A stretch of 64,000 nucleotides of DNA, from the NCBI RefSeq assembly GCF_000189635.1, contig NW_002476186.1, positions 248,001-312,000 of the forward strand. Direction: 5' to 3'. Made by a program: the position numbers and the translations under genes. Below are positions 25,238-35,995 of this stretch, in pieces; positions within the stretch are counted from its first letter, which is position 1, and each line of letters starts with the position of its first letter. This DNA is from Tetrahymena thermophila SB210. Its lineage: Eukaryota > Ciliophora > Oligohymenophorea > Hymenostomatida > Tetrahymenidae. The notes below the pieces were generated by a model. It did no database searches. It was given only the letters and a program-made list of their open reading frames with translations, and was not told where the DNA came from.

Positions 25238-28200
25238 TCATCTAATTCTGTAATTAATTCTATCTGTCTTTTTATATAACATAACTTTTTCATAATCAGA
25301 GGGATCAATTTTTTTCATGATGAGTTTAAAAATAAAAGGAGGTAACCAACTAGCAGCTATTACACAGCAAAGTCTCCAGAAAAATCCAAAGTCTAAATCT
25401 GCAGTCATAATTGTATTTCTTAAAATATATATTGTCAATATATAAATTCCCATTGAGCAAACAATTGATATAATCATGACAATGTGTATTTTATGAATCT
25501 ATTTTTAAATTTATTGTTAAATAAATACAGTTTTTTTTATAATAATTATACTGAAGTTAATATGTTAAGTATTTCAGAAATAATTAAAGCAGCGTAAGTA
25601 ATTGTTTAAATGTTAATGAAAGCATCTTTGAATAACATGAAAGATATAACCATGATTATTGTTCCCTTAATTATATTAATAAAATTAAAAATTTAATCAA
25701 AAATTATTTTTTTAAACTTATTTTACTTGGTAAATACTGACCCAAATCCAGCCAAAAAATGTTTTTGTATTAAGTTCTCTGCCCTTTTACAGAGTCTAGT
25801 AAAGAGGAGGCTATTTTTTATTATTTAAATTAATTTTTAAATATTATGTAAACTAAAATTGGTAAATTATTTAATTATAATACATAATCCATAGAAGTCT
25901 TCTCATCAATATCTTCATCAAAAACTAAGGAAAATACAGGGAACATTGTAAATATAGTAGAATATCCAAGCATTAAAAGACCATCGTAAACTGGAATAGG
26001 TACAAAGTAGAAACAAACAATAAATATCATCTGAATAACAGATATAATTAAACCTCTATGAATAACGAATTAAGATAAAACACTGCTTCTCTTATAGCTC
26101 AATCTTCCATGCCATAATAATAAACGATTCAAATACTTGAACTTTTCTATTGAAAAATCAGCTGCTAAAGCTGCTTACATTCCTTCTTTTCCAACTATAC
26201 CAATTCCAACATCAGCACTTTAAATCATACCAACATCATTACCTCCATCACCTACACCTGCAGTTTTTTTTCCAGTGTACTTTTTTATACACTCTGTGAT
26301 TTAGGCTTTTTAAGTAGGAGAGCACCTTTAATATAATTGAAAATAATATTATATCTTAAAATATAAAATAATTCAATTTACCTGCAACAAACAACAGCTG
26401 GGGCTTTAGTTGAAACTTCAAAAAACAGATTTTCATGCTTTTCTAAGGCTAATTTTAGAGAAATACCATCTATAATTAAGACATAATTGCTTTCATTATT
26501 AAATCTTTACAACTACTGCTAAAGGTTGAAACTATTTTCACATTCTGTGATTAAGAATTACCTTTAAGGGTTGCTCATTATGCCTGCTGATATGGCTATG
26601 CAAGTAGCAGTTTCAACCTATGAATAATAAAATATAAAATTTGCATTTTTTTATGAGTAAATTTTACCTTATCTCCTGTTAACATCCATATCTTGATACC
26701 TGCATTTCTTAATGATTCAAGAGTGTTACACACATCTTCTTAGAGCTTATCTTCAACACCAGTAATACCTAAAAATTCCATATCTTTTTCTAAAAGATGA
26801 ATGACTTATTCTTCTTTTTCATCTCTATTTTCCAAAGAAGTACGAGCTTCTTAGTATTTTACATTCCAAGAATTAAATTATTCTTCGGTTAGATATTTCT
26901 AAGTTATTACTAATGTACGTAAACCTTCTCTAGCTAAGCTATCACACTCATCTTTTAAAAATCCTTTCTAGTATTTTGGTATCTAAAATATTTTAAGTTG
27001 ATAAAAATATGTAATTCTGTTTTTAAATTATTAATTACTTTTTCACATATGACTGTGTCTGCTCCTTTTAGATAAAAAATATATCTGCCAGTTTCTACAT
27101 GTTTAACTAAAATACCCATTCTTTTGCTATGACTTGAGAATGGGAAATTGGCTAAAATATTATATGTTTCTATTTAATTATTTGCATTTTTTAAAACTAA
27201 TTATTCTTGTGAGCGACTTTCGAGTGTGATACCCATATCTTCTGCTATTTTCACTAAAGCTACTTCATCAGGAGAGGAGGCTTAAAATGATTTGGATCCA
27301 TCATCTCCCTCAATGGGAGTAACATTATGGCAAATAGCTAATGCAGTTATTAAGTCTCTTATTATTACATCCTTTTCTCTTCTTATATTTTTTATTTCTC
27401 TCTCTTTAGTTGAATTAATTTCTAAGTCATTTAAATTCTTTTTCTTTACTATTTTTTCTATATCAGCCATAGGTCCATATCTATTTTTATATAAAATAAA
27501 ATATTTATTTAACTTGAAAGCAAATTAAATAGAAGAGAATTTTACGATAGGGAACATTGAACTTTTACTATTTCTTGTAATTGAGAGGTTTCTTCGTATG
27601 TGAATATGCCAGATTCCAAAGAAAGCTTCTTAAAGGTCATGTCATTTTATGTTAGTGTACCTGTTTTGTCTGTTAATATAAATTAGATCCTACCAAGTTC
27701 TTCAGGGATTTAACTTGATCTGGCAACAGTACCAGGCATTTATTGATCAATATTTATTTTGTAGCAATAAATGAGTTTGGCAAATTCTAAATTGACTCTC
27801 ATAGATATAGGTATAATACTACTCAGAAGAAGCAGATACCTGAAGGTTAAGATTAATGTGTACCATTCCAATTTAACTCCTTACAAAACAACTAAAACTA
27901 TAGATGAAATAACCATAAAAACGAAAAGTAATTTGGAAAGATAATTTAATTCAGTATCTAATTATCCAAATTTAGAGCGTGCATCTCTCGAATTCATAGC
28001 CATTCTAGTTTCTTTACCAGTGTATAGTACGAGTGCTAAAAAACATTTTTATAAGTAAAGAAATATAAATATTCCATTTTTTTATCTGAAAATAAAAGAT
28101 ACCCCATATTTTACCAGAAGCCAATACAGTATTAGCCCACATAGTATTTTCTAAAGAGAGAGATTCTTTTTGGATGTTAGGCTAATTATGATTAATCTCA

Positions 28201-29299
28201 AAAACACCTGTAAATTTATAAATATTTTCAATAGGTTCTTAAGCTTAGCATTATGCATTAAGCCTTATAATTTATTCAGGACCTTGCTCTTTTGCAAAAG
28301 ATTACACTAACCTTACAGGTTTTCTTAGCTTCCAATCTGTTTCACCATCTAACTAATCAGTTTTAATGAAAACATCACCAGATGGATCTCTATTTATATA
28401 GTAAAAATCAAAAAATGTTAAAGTGCGATTAACTCCATTTTTTATACAATAGATTTTGCAACTTAATTGTTTAAATTAAAAAAATATATTTTACGAAGTG
28501 TATAATAACAACAAATCTGCAGGTATTCTTTGGTTAGTTTACACTTAAATAATGTCTCCGACTTTTAAATCACAGCTTTTTGTTGGAAATTCTGGTTAAT
28601 CTACTTTTAAAACTCTATTTTAGATTTTTGAAAAAATAAACTTAGCTTATATAATGATCCAGTATATTTAAAATACTAATAAATCTAAGAGTTAGCTTCT
28701 CTATCTCTTTAGAAACGTTTAAAATCATCATAGGCTTCCTTAAGCATTGTAAGGGTAAGCACTAATACAAGAGGTGCAATATAAGTAAACTATAAGCCAA
28801 CTTGAAGTGGAGGGATAAATTGAGATATTGCAATCAGAAGGAAGAACATGTTAAAGAAGTATTTAAATTCGTTGAATAATACAACAAATACAAATGATAT
28901 AATTGAGTATTTCTGATTTTTTACAATATTTTTAAAGTAATTTGGAGGATTTACTGTTCCATTCAATGAAATTATACGCGATACTGTTTATACCTTTGGA
29001 CCAAATAAAAATCTTTTAGCGACATTAATGAATCTTTCTTAATCTTAGCTATATTACTCAGTCTATATTATTATATGAATTTATATTATTTAAAATAATC
29101 AGAATATGTTAAAAGGAACAATTCGCAAACAAATTTAAGGAGAATTATCTGATTATTTTTAAATATTTACTGTTTAAATTTGCTGCTCTTCTTCTCTTTG
29201 TAAAAGTCTCTCTTCCAATTACTCTTTAGTTTCCTCCTTTTATTAATAATCATTCAAATTACTTAGGCTTATTTCTTGATGATCTTTGCCTACGTTCAT
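25238..29299 (-). CDS. NEO1-like: P4-type ATPase (phospholipid flippase), Neo1/ATP9 class
   Basis: All main P-type ATPase motifs are present in order on the minus strand. The actuator motif is [12 protein letters not shown] (about 28.34 kb), the phosphorylation loop is DKTGTLTQNDMTF (about 27.65 kb), the nucleotide-binding segment is [13 protein letters not shown] (about 27.06 kb), and the hinge is [20 protein letters not shown] (about 26.25 kb). The hinge and the following [20 protein letters not shown] are characteristic of the Neo1/ATP9A-ATP9B branch, which works at Golgi and endosomal membranes without a CDC50 subunit. Pairs of membrane helices precede and follow these motifs, and the protein ends [22 protein letters not shown]. 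The frame is split by many short introns, for example near 25.5, 25.7-25.87, 26.34-26.38, 27.0, 27.49-27.54, 28.05-28.09, 28.4-28.6 and 29.1 kb. The start at [14 protein letters not shown] is the most likely, but the frame is open further upstream. Confidence 0.93.
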
Positions 29300-30161
29300 T
29301 TTTTTTTGGTTGTCTTGGGTAATTGAGTCTAAGGAGTTCTCTTCTCTTCTATTATTTTATAGTGGCTATTTGGTAGTGAACACCTAGCTTTGTAGAGTCT
29401 ATTTAAAATTAAATTAAGAATTGTTGAAAATTCCTTTTTCTGCTGTTTTTGTTATATTGAATAATTAGTTTACTCTATTATCACTTATTTAAAAATAACT
29501 ATAGATTTTTCTTGTTAATTAAAAAATTTAAGAAATCCATTCACTTTATTAGGTTTATACTTGACCAAATATATATTTTAAATAGTTGATAATACAATCA
29601 AAATAATAATTGAAAAAGTAATTAAAATAGATAGGTTGACTATATTTCTGTAAGAAATAGATCGAATTGTTGCTAAATTTATTTGTTAGATAATTTTTGA
29701 GATTATCCTTAATATTATTATTTTTTTTTCTATTAAAAACCAATCCTGATCAGCATTTTTAGAGTGCTATTAAAATTTTAATTTCTAATTCTATCAAAAT
29801 TTATCATTATATTTTCACTTAAAATATATGTGAAATAGTTTTTGAGAGATTTTATATTATTTATTTATAAGATGTAGAAAATAAAAGTAAATTGGCATTA
29901 GTGAAAAAGTTTAAATAAAATATTTTAACTTAAATTAGAGTGAATTTTTAAATTAATAATTAATTAATTCTATTAAAATGAAAGATTTTTTTTCACTTAA
30001 AAATATGAGTAATTTATTTAAAAAGTGATTTTGTTGAAATATTTATTCATAGAAAAATGAAATAATTATAATTGCAATAAATAAACATATTCTAAGTTAT
30101 ATTTTAGTTTAAAATTAGCATTTTACAATTTTTAATTAATTAATATAATAACTTGCTACAT
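29300..30161. other. Intergenic region upstream of the flippase gene
   Basis: Contains the 5' flank of the P4-ATPase and the 3' end of the XRP2 gene. The first 150 bases (29.30-29.45 kb) have somewhat raised G+C and stay open in frame with the ATPase, so they could be extra N-terminal coding sequence or 5' UTR. The rest is AT-rich, with no other feature seen. Confidence 0.5.
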
Positions 30162-31268
30162 TCAATTAGGCTTGCGCTCATCTTCCCAATTCTCAAAAAT
30201 AATTTTTGATATTTTTGTAATTGATGTATTAGCTTTGTTCCATAAATAATATTAATTAGAATATTTGCCAAAAATGTCATCTAATGCTTGTTTTAAATTC
30301 TCACCTTGGAGTTAAATGAATAAAACACTCTCTGAAAAATCATGCTGACTAAAAATAGTGCTCTTTTCTTCAAGACTAAATATCAAATCTTGTCTTGAAT
30401 CATTTAAAAGTTTGCATTATAAAGTCCTAATTATTTAAATGTCGTTTCTTTAATTGAAAATTGATGCTAGAGAACCAACCATTTTAGATGTAGCTTCTGG
30501 ATATACCATTATAATAGAACTGTTACTCAATTCATTAGCATTTAATCTTAAGCCTTTAGTAATTGGCACACATAAGTTCTATCTTTCTTCACAATATTCT
30601 CTTGAACACAGAGAGTTTAGCTTTTCACAAGCATATGGAATAATTTCAATCTCATCTTCTGGTAAATAAGAGTAGTTAAGAACTCCGTTTGGGTTTTTTG
30701 TAAAATCATATATATCAGACCAGTTATTAGTCCATGGATTAATTCCACAATCTTTAAACTGTTAACTTAACTGAGGATAAGCAAAGTAAAAGCATCCAAA
30801 TTGCATATCTTTACAGCTTTCAATTACTGGCTAAGATTAGCAGTATAAGAGAGTTTTAATATTTTCACAATCGCGTGATCTATATTGTTAACATGCTATC
30901 ACCATTTCGCAATTCTTACAATCTCTAACAAAAACTGAAGCTTTACATGGGCCTATAAAAATTTTGCAGTTAGTGCAGTCATCTACAAAAATTGTAGTTG
31001 AATGGTCAAGCACATATATTTCTGAATTAGTGCAAGATTCTATTTTATATTATAATCCATTTAAACTTCCTGGTTATTTAATAATGGTCTCATTTTATTT
31101 ATTTCTACAAACAAAGTCATCTTTATTCTACTGCTACAATCTACGTATTTCCCAGCTTTTAAGGGGTTTTGGCTAAGGTGCTTCTTATTGATTTTTCTTT
31201 TATTGGTTTTCATCTTCACTGAGCTGATCTTTAATATTTTACTATTTTCTTTTTAAACAATTACCCAT
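30162..31268 (-). CDS. RP2: XRP2 (retinitis pigmentosa 2) homologue, TBCC-domain ARL3 GAP
   Basis: An intronless 368-residue protein, close to the usual 350. It starts MGNC, giving Gly2 for N-myristoylation and Cys4 for palmitoylation, as in RP2. Residues of about 55-200 form the TBCC/C-CAP beta-helix: IYVLDHSTTIFVDDCTNCKI, then VIACQQYRSRDCENI and FGCFYFAYPQLSQQFKDCGI. The catalytic arginine finger is retained in CQQYR (Arg130). The family stimulates GTP hydrolysis by ARL3, releasing lipid-modified cargo at the ciliary base. The C-terminal third (LPEDEIEIIPYACEKL, onward to FENWEDERKPN) corresponds to the degenerate nucleoside-diphosphate-kinase-like domain of RP2 and seems to lack the catalytic histidine motif. 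In a ciliate it is expected at basal bodies. The start is certain from the acylation motif. Confidence 0.96.
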
Positions 31269-32194
31269 TTTTAAGTAATATCAACAATTTTCAAATTTTT
31301 AAAAATAATTAATAGATTATTTTCTAAAATATAAAGATTCAATAAAAATAACCTTTAAAGACATCCAATTATATAATTTTTGTATAAAACATGATGAACA
31401 TTAAAAATAATTTTTAAAGAAAAAAAGAAAAAAATGTTACATTGCTTTTTATAAACTAGAAAAAGAAAGAGCTAAAATAGATATCATTTTAAAGAGCTAT
31501 TTTTAAGAAAAATAAATTAATTAAAATTTGTAAAATTTTTATAAATTTTATAGTTTTTAAAATAGCTTTCAATAAATTAATAAAAATATATAATGAAATA
31601 TTAAATAAAAATAAAAACTAGAGAAGAAAAAGAATAAAATCCTTTTGAATCTACCATCATAAATTTTAAAATATATAACTGAAATATACAAAAAATACGA
31701 ATAAAATTTTATATTTCCTTCTGAAATTAGTAAATAAAAATACTCAAAAAAATTAATTCAAGAGAATAATAAATAATAAAATAAAAATTAATTAGAAGTA
31801 ATTAAATTACTTTTAATAATTCATTTAATTATAAGAGTAAGTTTATTATACTTAATGAAATATCTAAGATAAATTTTATTTACTTAATTTTATAAAAACA
31901 ATTTAATTTATTAAGCAATTCAAGTATTTTACAAATCAATTATTCAAAAAAATAAAATTATCAGCCATAATTTTTAAAAAATAAAATTGTTAAAAGTAAA
32001 TTTAATTTACAAAGTATTAAAAAATACAATAAAATACTTAATGATGGTATAAATGATGAAAATCCAATTAAAATTTCATAATTTTAAATAATCTATCTTA
32101 TCTCTCTATATTCTTTTACATTTAAAAAACTAATAAATGTAAATTTCAAGGTTGATTTATCACTTAAATATTTCGCATCAGATCATTTATACAG
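31269..32194. other. Intergenic region, AT-rich
   Basis: Promoter side of the XRP2 gene. A/T runs and AAATAAA words only; no protein-like frame or RNA gene recognised. Confidence 0.55.
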
Positions 32195-32512
32195 TCATTT
32201 AGTTTTAGTTGTTTATAATTCATAGCAAGGTAACAAATTACGTATTAAATTTAAAAAATAGTAAGTCATGATGCATTTTTGTAATTATTTAGGAATGTAA
32301 GGTAGAAATTTCAAAAAAATTGTATTAATGAAATCTAAATATTAATTCTTACCAGGGTTGGAATTTTTTTTTTAATATGGCTTGACTAGATTATTTAAAT
32401 ATTTATCATTTTGAGCCTCATCTCAAGTACCAAGCTAATTATACCATACCACCCCTTATTCTTTCTCTTTACTATCAATATTCATTTACTATTTAGGCTT
32501 TTTGTTTTTCAT
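32195..32512 (-). CDS. Small hypothetical protein, about 90 aa, one very short intron or in-frame TGA
   Basis: The frame starts MKNKKPKQQMNIDSKEKEQG and continues VVWYNQL. Read straight through it meets TGA at 32423-32425 and is then open to TGA 32195-32197. A GT-AG intron of 45 nt (32386-32430, GTACTTGAG...AATCTAG) removes the TGA in phase and gives a 90-residue product continuing VKPYQKKNSNPGKNQYLDF. G+C is raised over 32.36-32.48 kb only, so the AT-rich C-terminal part is less certain, and another intron may begin at GTAAGAATT (about 32.35 kb). No family recognised; there is no clear membrane anchor, although the C-terminus is hydrophobic. Confidence 0.4.
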
Positions 32513-32778
32513 AAATAGATATAAAATATCTTTTTTAGTAGAATTTCTGATTTTTTGTTGAATAAAAGAATAAAAACTTAAAGATAAAATACAAAATAGA
32601 AATAATAAGTAAATAAATTTATTTTAGATTAAAGATATTTATTTATTTAGAAGTTATTTGTTTGTTTTATGATGAAATATATACATTATTTTAGAAAATT
32701 ATTTATATAATTAATCATTTAGCTATCGATTTAGTAAATTGTTTATGTCAGTTATTTATTTTATATAAAAAATATTTT

Positions 32779-33423
32779 TCATTATTGTTGCTATTGCTCT
32801 TATTCACAATGTGTTTTTTATTAGTTAGGATTTTATTGTTTTAAAAAGGCCTCTCTTTTTTCAAGAAGTTCTTACAACCAACTTTTTATTACAGGATGAG
32901 TTATTCTACTAGAGTCTGAAAAAAATTCAGACAAATCCACTGGGTACTTTTATTCATATTCAAATGCTTACTACATCATTTCAAATCTATCCATATCTTT
33001 AACTAATTTTGATTCAGGACACTTTCTGTCTTCATATTATTTCCATATTGAATAAAGTTCATCACGTATTTCTTAGTTTTCTATCTTGGATAACAGAAGT
33101 TTTATTCCTTCATCTTCCATTTTATGCTTTTGGTCTTCAGAAATACCATCACGAGGAGTAATGTCACCAACTATCACTTCAGCTAAATCATGTATAATAG
33201 CAAATTTAATGCATCTTTCAAAGTCAATAGTTTTATCTTTTGCAAAAAGCATGCAAAACAAGCTCATTCTCCATGAGTGGTCTGCAACACTTTCAACTTC
33301 TTTAATTCCTGGGAAGTGAGTCCAGCCAGTTCTTTTCAAAGATTTTAACTCGCCAGCAAGCTTAGCAAAGTCATATATAGTTTTGACGTTCTCAAAAGAT
33401 GGAGTGAGAGGTATAGAATTCAT
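32779..33423 (-). CDS. HDDC2: HD-domain 5'-deoxynucleotidase, HDDC2/YfbR type
   Basis: An intronless 214-residue protein, matching human HDDC2 (204) in length and layout. The metal-binding HD motif is complete: His49 in VADHSWRM, His78-Asp79 in IIHDLAE, and the later Asp in KDMDRFEMM (about 143-145). The substrate-side motif VGDITPRDG follows the HD pair, as in the family. These enzymes dephosphorylate deoxynucleoside 5'-monophosphates and help balance dNTP pools in the cytosol. The C-terminus reads ITHPVIKSWLQELLEKREAF and then a short Q-rich tail before TGA. The first ATG gives the conserved start region (FENVKTIYDFAKLAGELKSL). Confidence 0.95.
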
Positions 33424-35995
33424 ATTAATTTTATCTGTAGTATTTGTTTAATTAATAAATTTGTTTGTGCGAGATTGTTACTTAAAATTATGACTTTATT
33501 TTTGATTTATATTTGATTGTTAACTTGGGTATGTAAATTGTTCATTATTTTTTTTTTGAATTATTTCTTGGGAAGACTGCAAGCTTATTTGCTGCAAGTT
33601 CTGACTAAATCTTTTAAATATTTTTGTGATGAACATCTTTTTTTAATTAATTTTAAATGTTTTGGAGCAATTTAATTAATAATTATTTTCACATGAGCTT
33701 TTATCATCATTTTAACCAAATACTGAGATGAAATTAAGCTTATGTTAAGCTTATTTATTTAATTGGAACATTAGTGTTTCTTTTGTGTTTTAGATAAAAA
33801 GAATCAAATTTTCCCAAAGCTGTGCTTAACTTTGAATAAATTGACTAAATTTTTCGTATTAGACTTTTGAAAATATCCCACTTATTCTGTCAGAATTAAC
33901 TTAACTAGATACACAAAAATCTACAAATCATCATCATATGTATTCAGCAGCTTTTTATTTTGCTTGATTAAACATTTACGGCAGGTATTCGCTGACTTAT
34001 AGATTATTATATATCATAGTATATTTTTTGTGTTTTTTAAATTAATTTTTTAAAGCAAATTAGAAGTAAAATTATATAAATTTATTCCAAAAATTGGAAT
34101 AATATACAAAAAATTTTTCTGATATATGCTGCACTCATACCTAAAATACTAGAATTATTGTAGATGAAAGAAATAAAAGCGATAGAATTTAACTTATAAG
34201 TAAAATTTTAAATATGAAATAAAATTTCTCGCAAATTTAGTTAGTGTCATTACTTTTTCTTTTACTGAATTTTATTTTTTAAAATTAAGATTGATTAAAC
34301 ATCATTCAGTGAAATAATATGGCTAGAAATGACGGATTATTTTTGGAATAGAAAAAATAAAAAACTAAGGCTGGTATGCTAATATATAATAACTGCAAAT
34401 AAATTCAGTAAAATATATAATTTATAATTAACTCATATTCTAAATCAAAGAATAGTCTAGTCTTATTTGTTTTTTCTCTATACAAATAGGATCATAATAC
34501 CTGCATAAAGGCGAAATGTATTTTTATAAAAAAACTATTTTCGCTAATCGAAATAAAGAAAATTCACTGATAATTTATCAAATAATAGTTTAATATATAA
34601 AAAAGATAAATTTAATTGAGTTAATCTACAATTTTTTTATAGTATAATTATATAATAAATCTAGTTCAATTCTAGTTGTTATCCTCATTGAAATTCTTAT
34701 CATTTTTTTTTGTATTTTGTTTATAATATATGTTTTTTTAAAAGCCTAGATTAGATTGTTATATAAATTAGAAAATGTGATTTTAATATTCTTCACCACC
34801 GCTAAAATTATTAAAAGAATTATTATAAAAATAAACTTTTGTTAGTTATTAAATAATTTCTTTTACTTTAAAACCTTAAAAATATATTTATTTTCTGATA
34901 AACTATTATATAATTACAGATAGTGACTATGCCTGGCTTAATTATTTTAGAGACGTTTCAATTAAAGTAATAATTTTATTTTTTTAATGTATTATTTTTG
35001 TTATATTTTTATATAATTGGTATATTTACACACCTCAACCCACAAAAATACCTATTACTAATTACCAATTAGCATTAATTAAGACCCCTTTTTAAAAAAA
35101 TTTCTTTGGTTCTTTATTGAAAAATTTTGATTTTGACATTACATTTTATTATTATAAATATATTAATATATTTCTATTTAGCATACTTTAATATATTGTT
35201 AAAGATTTTTAATACCTATTAAAAAAATTTAAATAACTTACTTTTAAACGAAATCATTACATTTTCTAAGAGTATTTATCTTTTATTTACTACATTTTGA
35301 GAATTGATTGTTTTAATTATGTCTCGTTTATCAGTAAAACTTTTTTTTTCTCTTTTGTGGAAATTTAATGAAATTCTTATATTCCTTTGTTTATTTTACT
35401 ACTTCTCTCTTTTTTTATTATTCAGATGTGCAGGTTTGCGTTATCTTAACTATTTTTGATAATTTTATTCTGTTAATTGCTTCCTACTAAAAATTTCAAT
35501 AACTATTTTCATCTTCTATCTTATTATAAAACATCTTATATTTAATAAATCATCTTTTTCTTTTTGATTAGTTTTTTTTTTTGTTGTATGAACACTTTTA
35601 CTATTGTTTGGTTATTCATTATTAGTAAATTAGAAATATTTTTATTTGTCAATTTTAATATTCCTATAATAATACAAATGCTAAATATTAAAATTTTTAT
35701 CAAATAATTTTAAAGCATAATTTGGTCAGATGTTAAAAATCCATAATTAACATAATTACAAATAAATTTTCTTTTAAAGATCTATTAAAAAATTGGATTA
35801 TCAGAAAGCTTAACCTTTTTTTACATATTAAAATAAATCTTTTAATTTAAAAATAGTTTTTTATATTTTTGTAGCATCTACCTAAGCAAGATAGATACAT
35901 GTAAATTAGGATTTTTTAATTTTATTTGAAGTTAATACAAATAAAAAGATTTGACGAGAAAAATATAAATTATTTATTTATTTATTGAAAGCCTC
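33424..35995. other. Long intergenic region, 2.6 kb
   Basis: The largest gene-free stretch in the window, lying between the HDDC2 start and the SEC23 3' end. At 34319 an ATG opens MARNDGLFLEQKKQKTKA followed by a plausible donor GTATGC and an acceptor ACAAATAG at about 34489, after which the frame (SQYLHKGEMYFYKKTIFANR) soon becomes AT-rich. This might be a small gene but is weak. At 35319-35459 there is a 46-codon hydrophobic frame that I regard as chance. No RNA gene recognised. Confidence 0.45.

Noticed and set aside
34319-34900. Possible small gene beginning MARNDGLFLEQKKQKTKA with an intron at about 34374-34489
   Set aside because: The start and splice signals are reasonable, but the frame dissolves into AT-rich sequence after 40 codons and no family is recognisable. 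Kept only as a note in the intergenic entry.
35319-35459. 46-codon hydrophobic frame beginning MSRLSVKLFFSLLWKF
   Set aside because: Such lengths are expected by chance where TGA alone ends a frame in DNA with little G.
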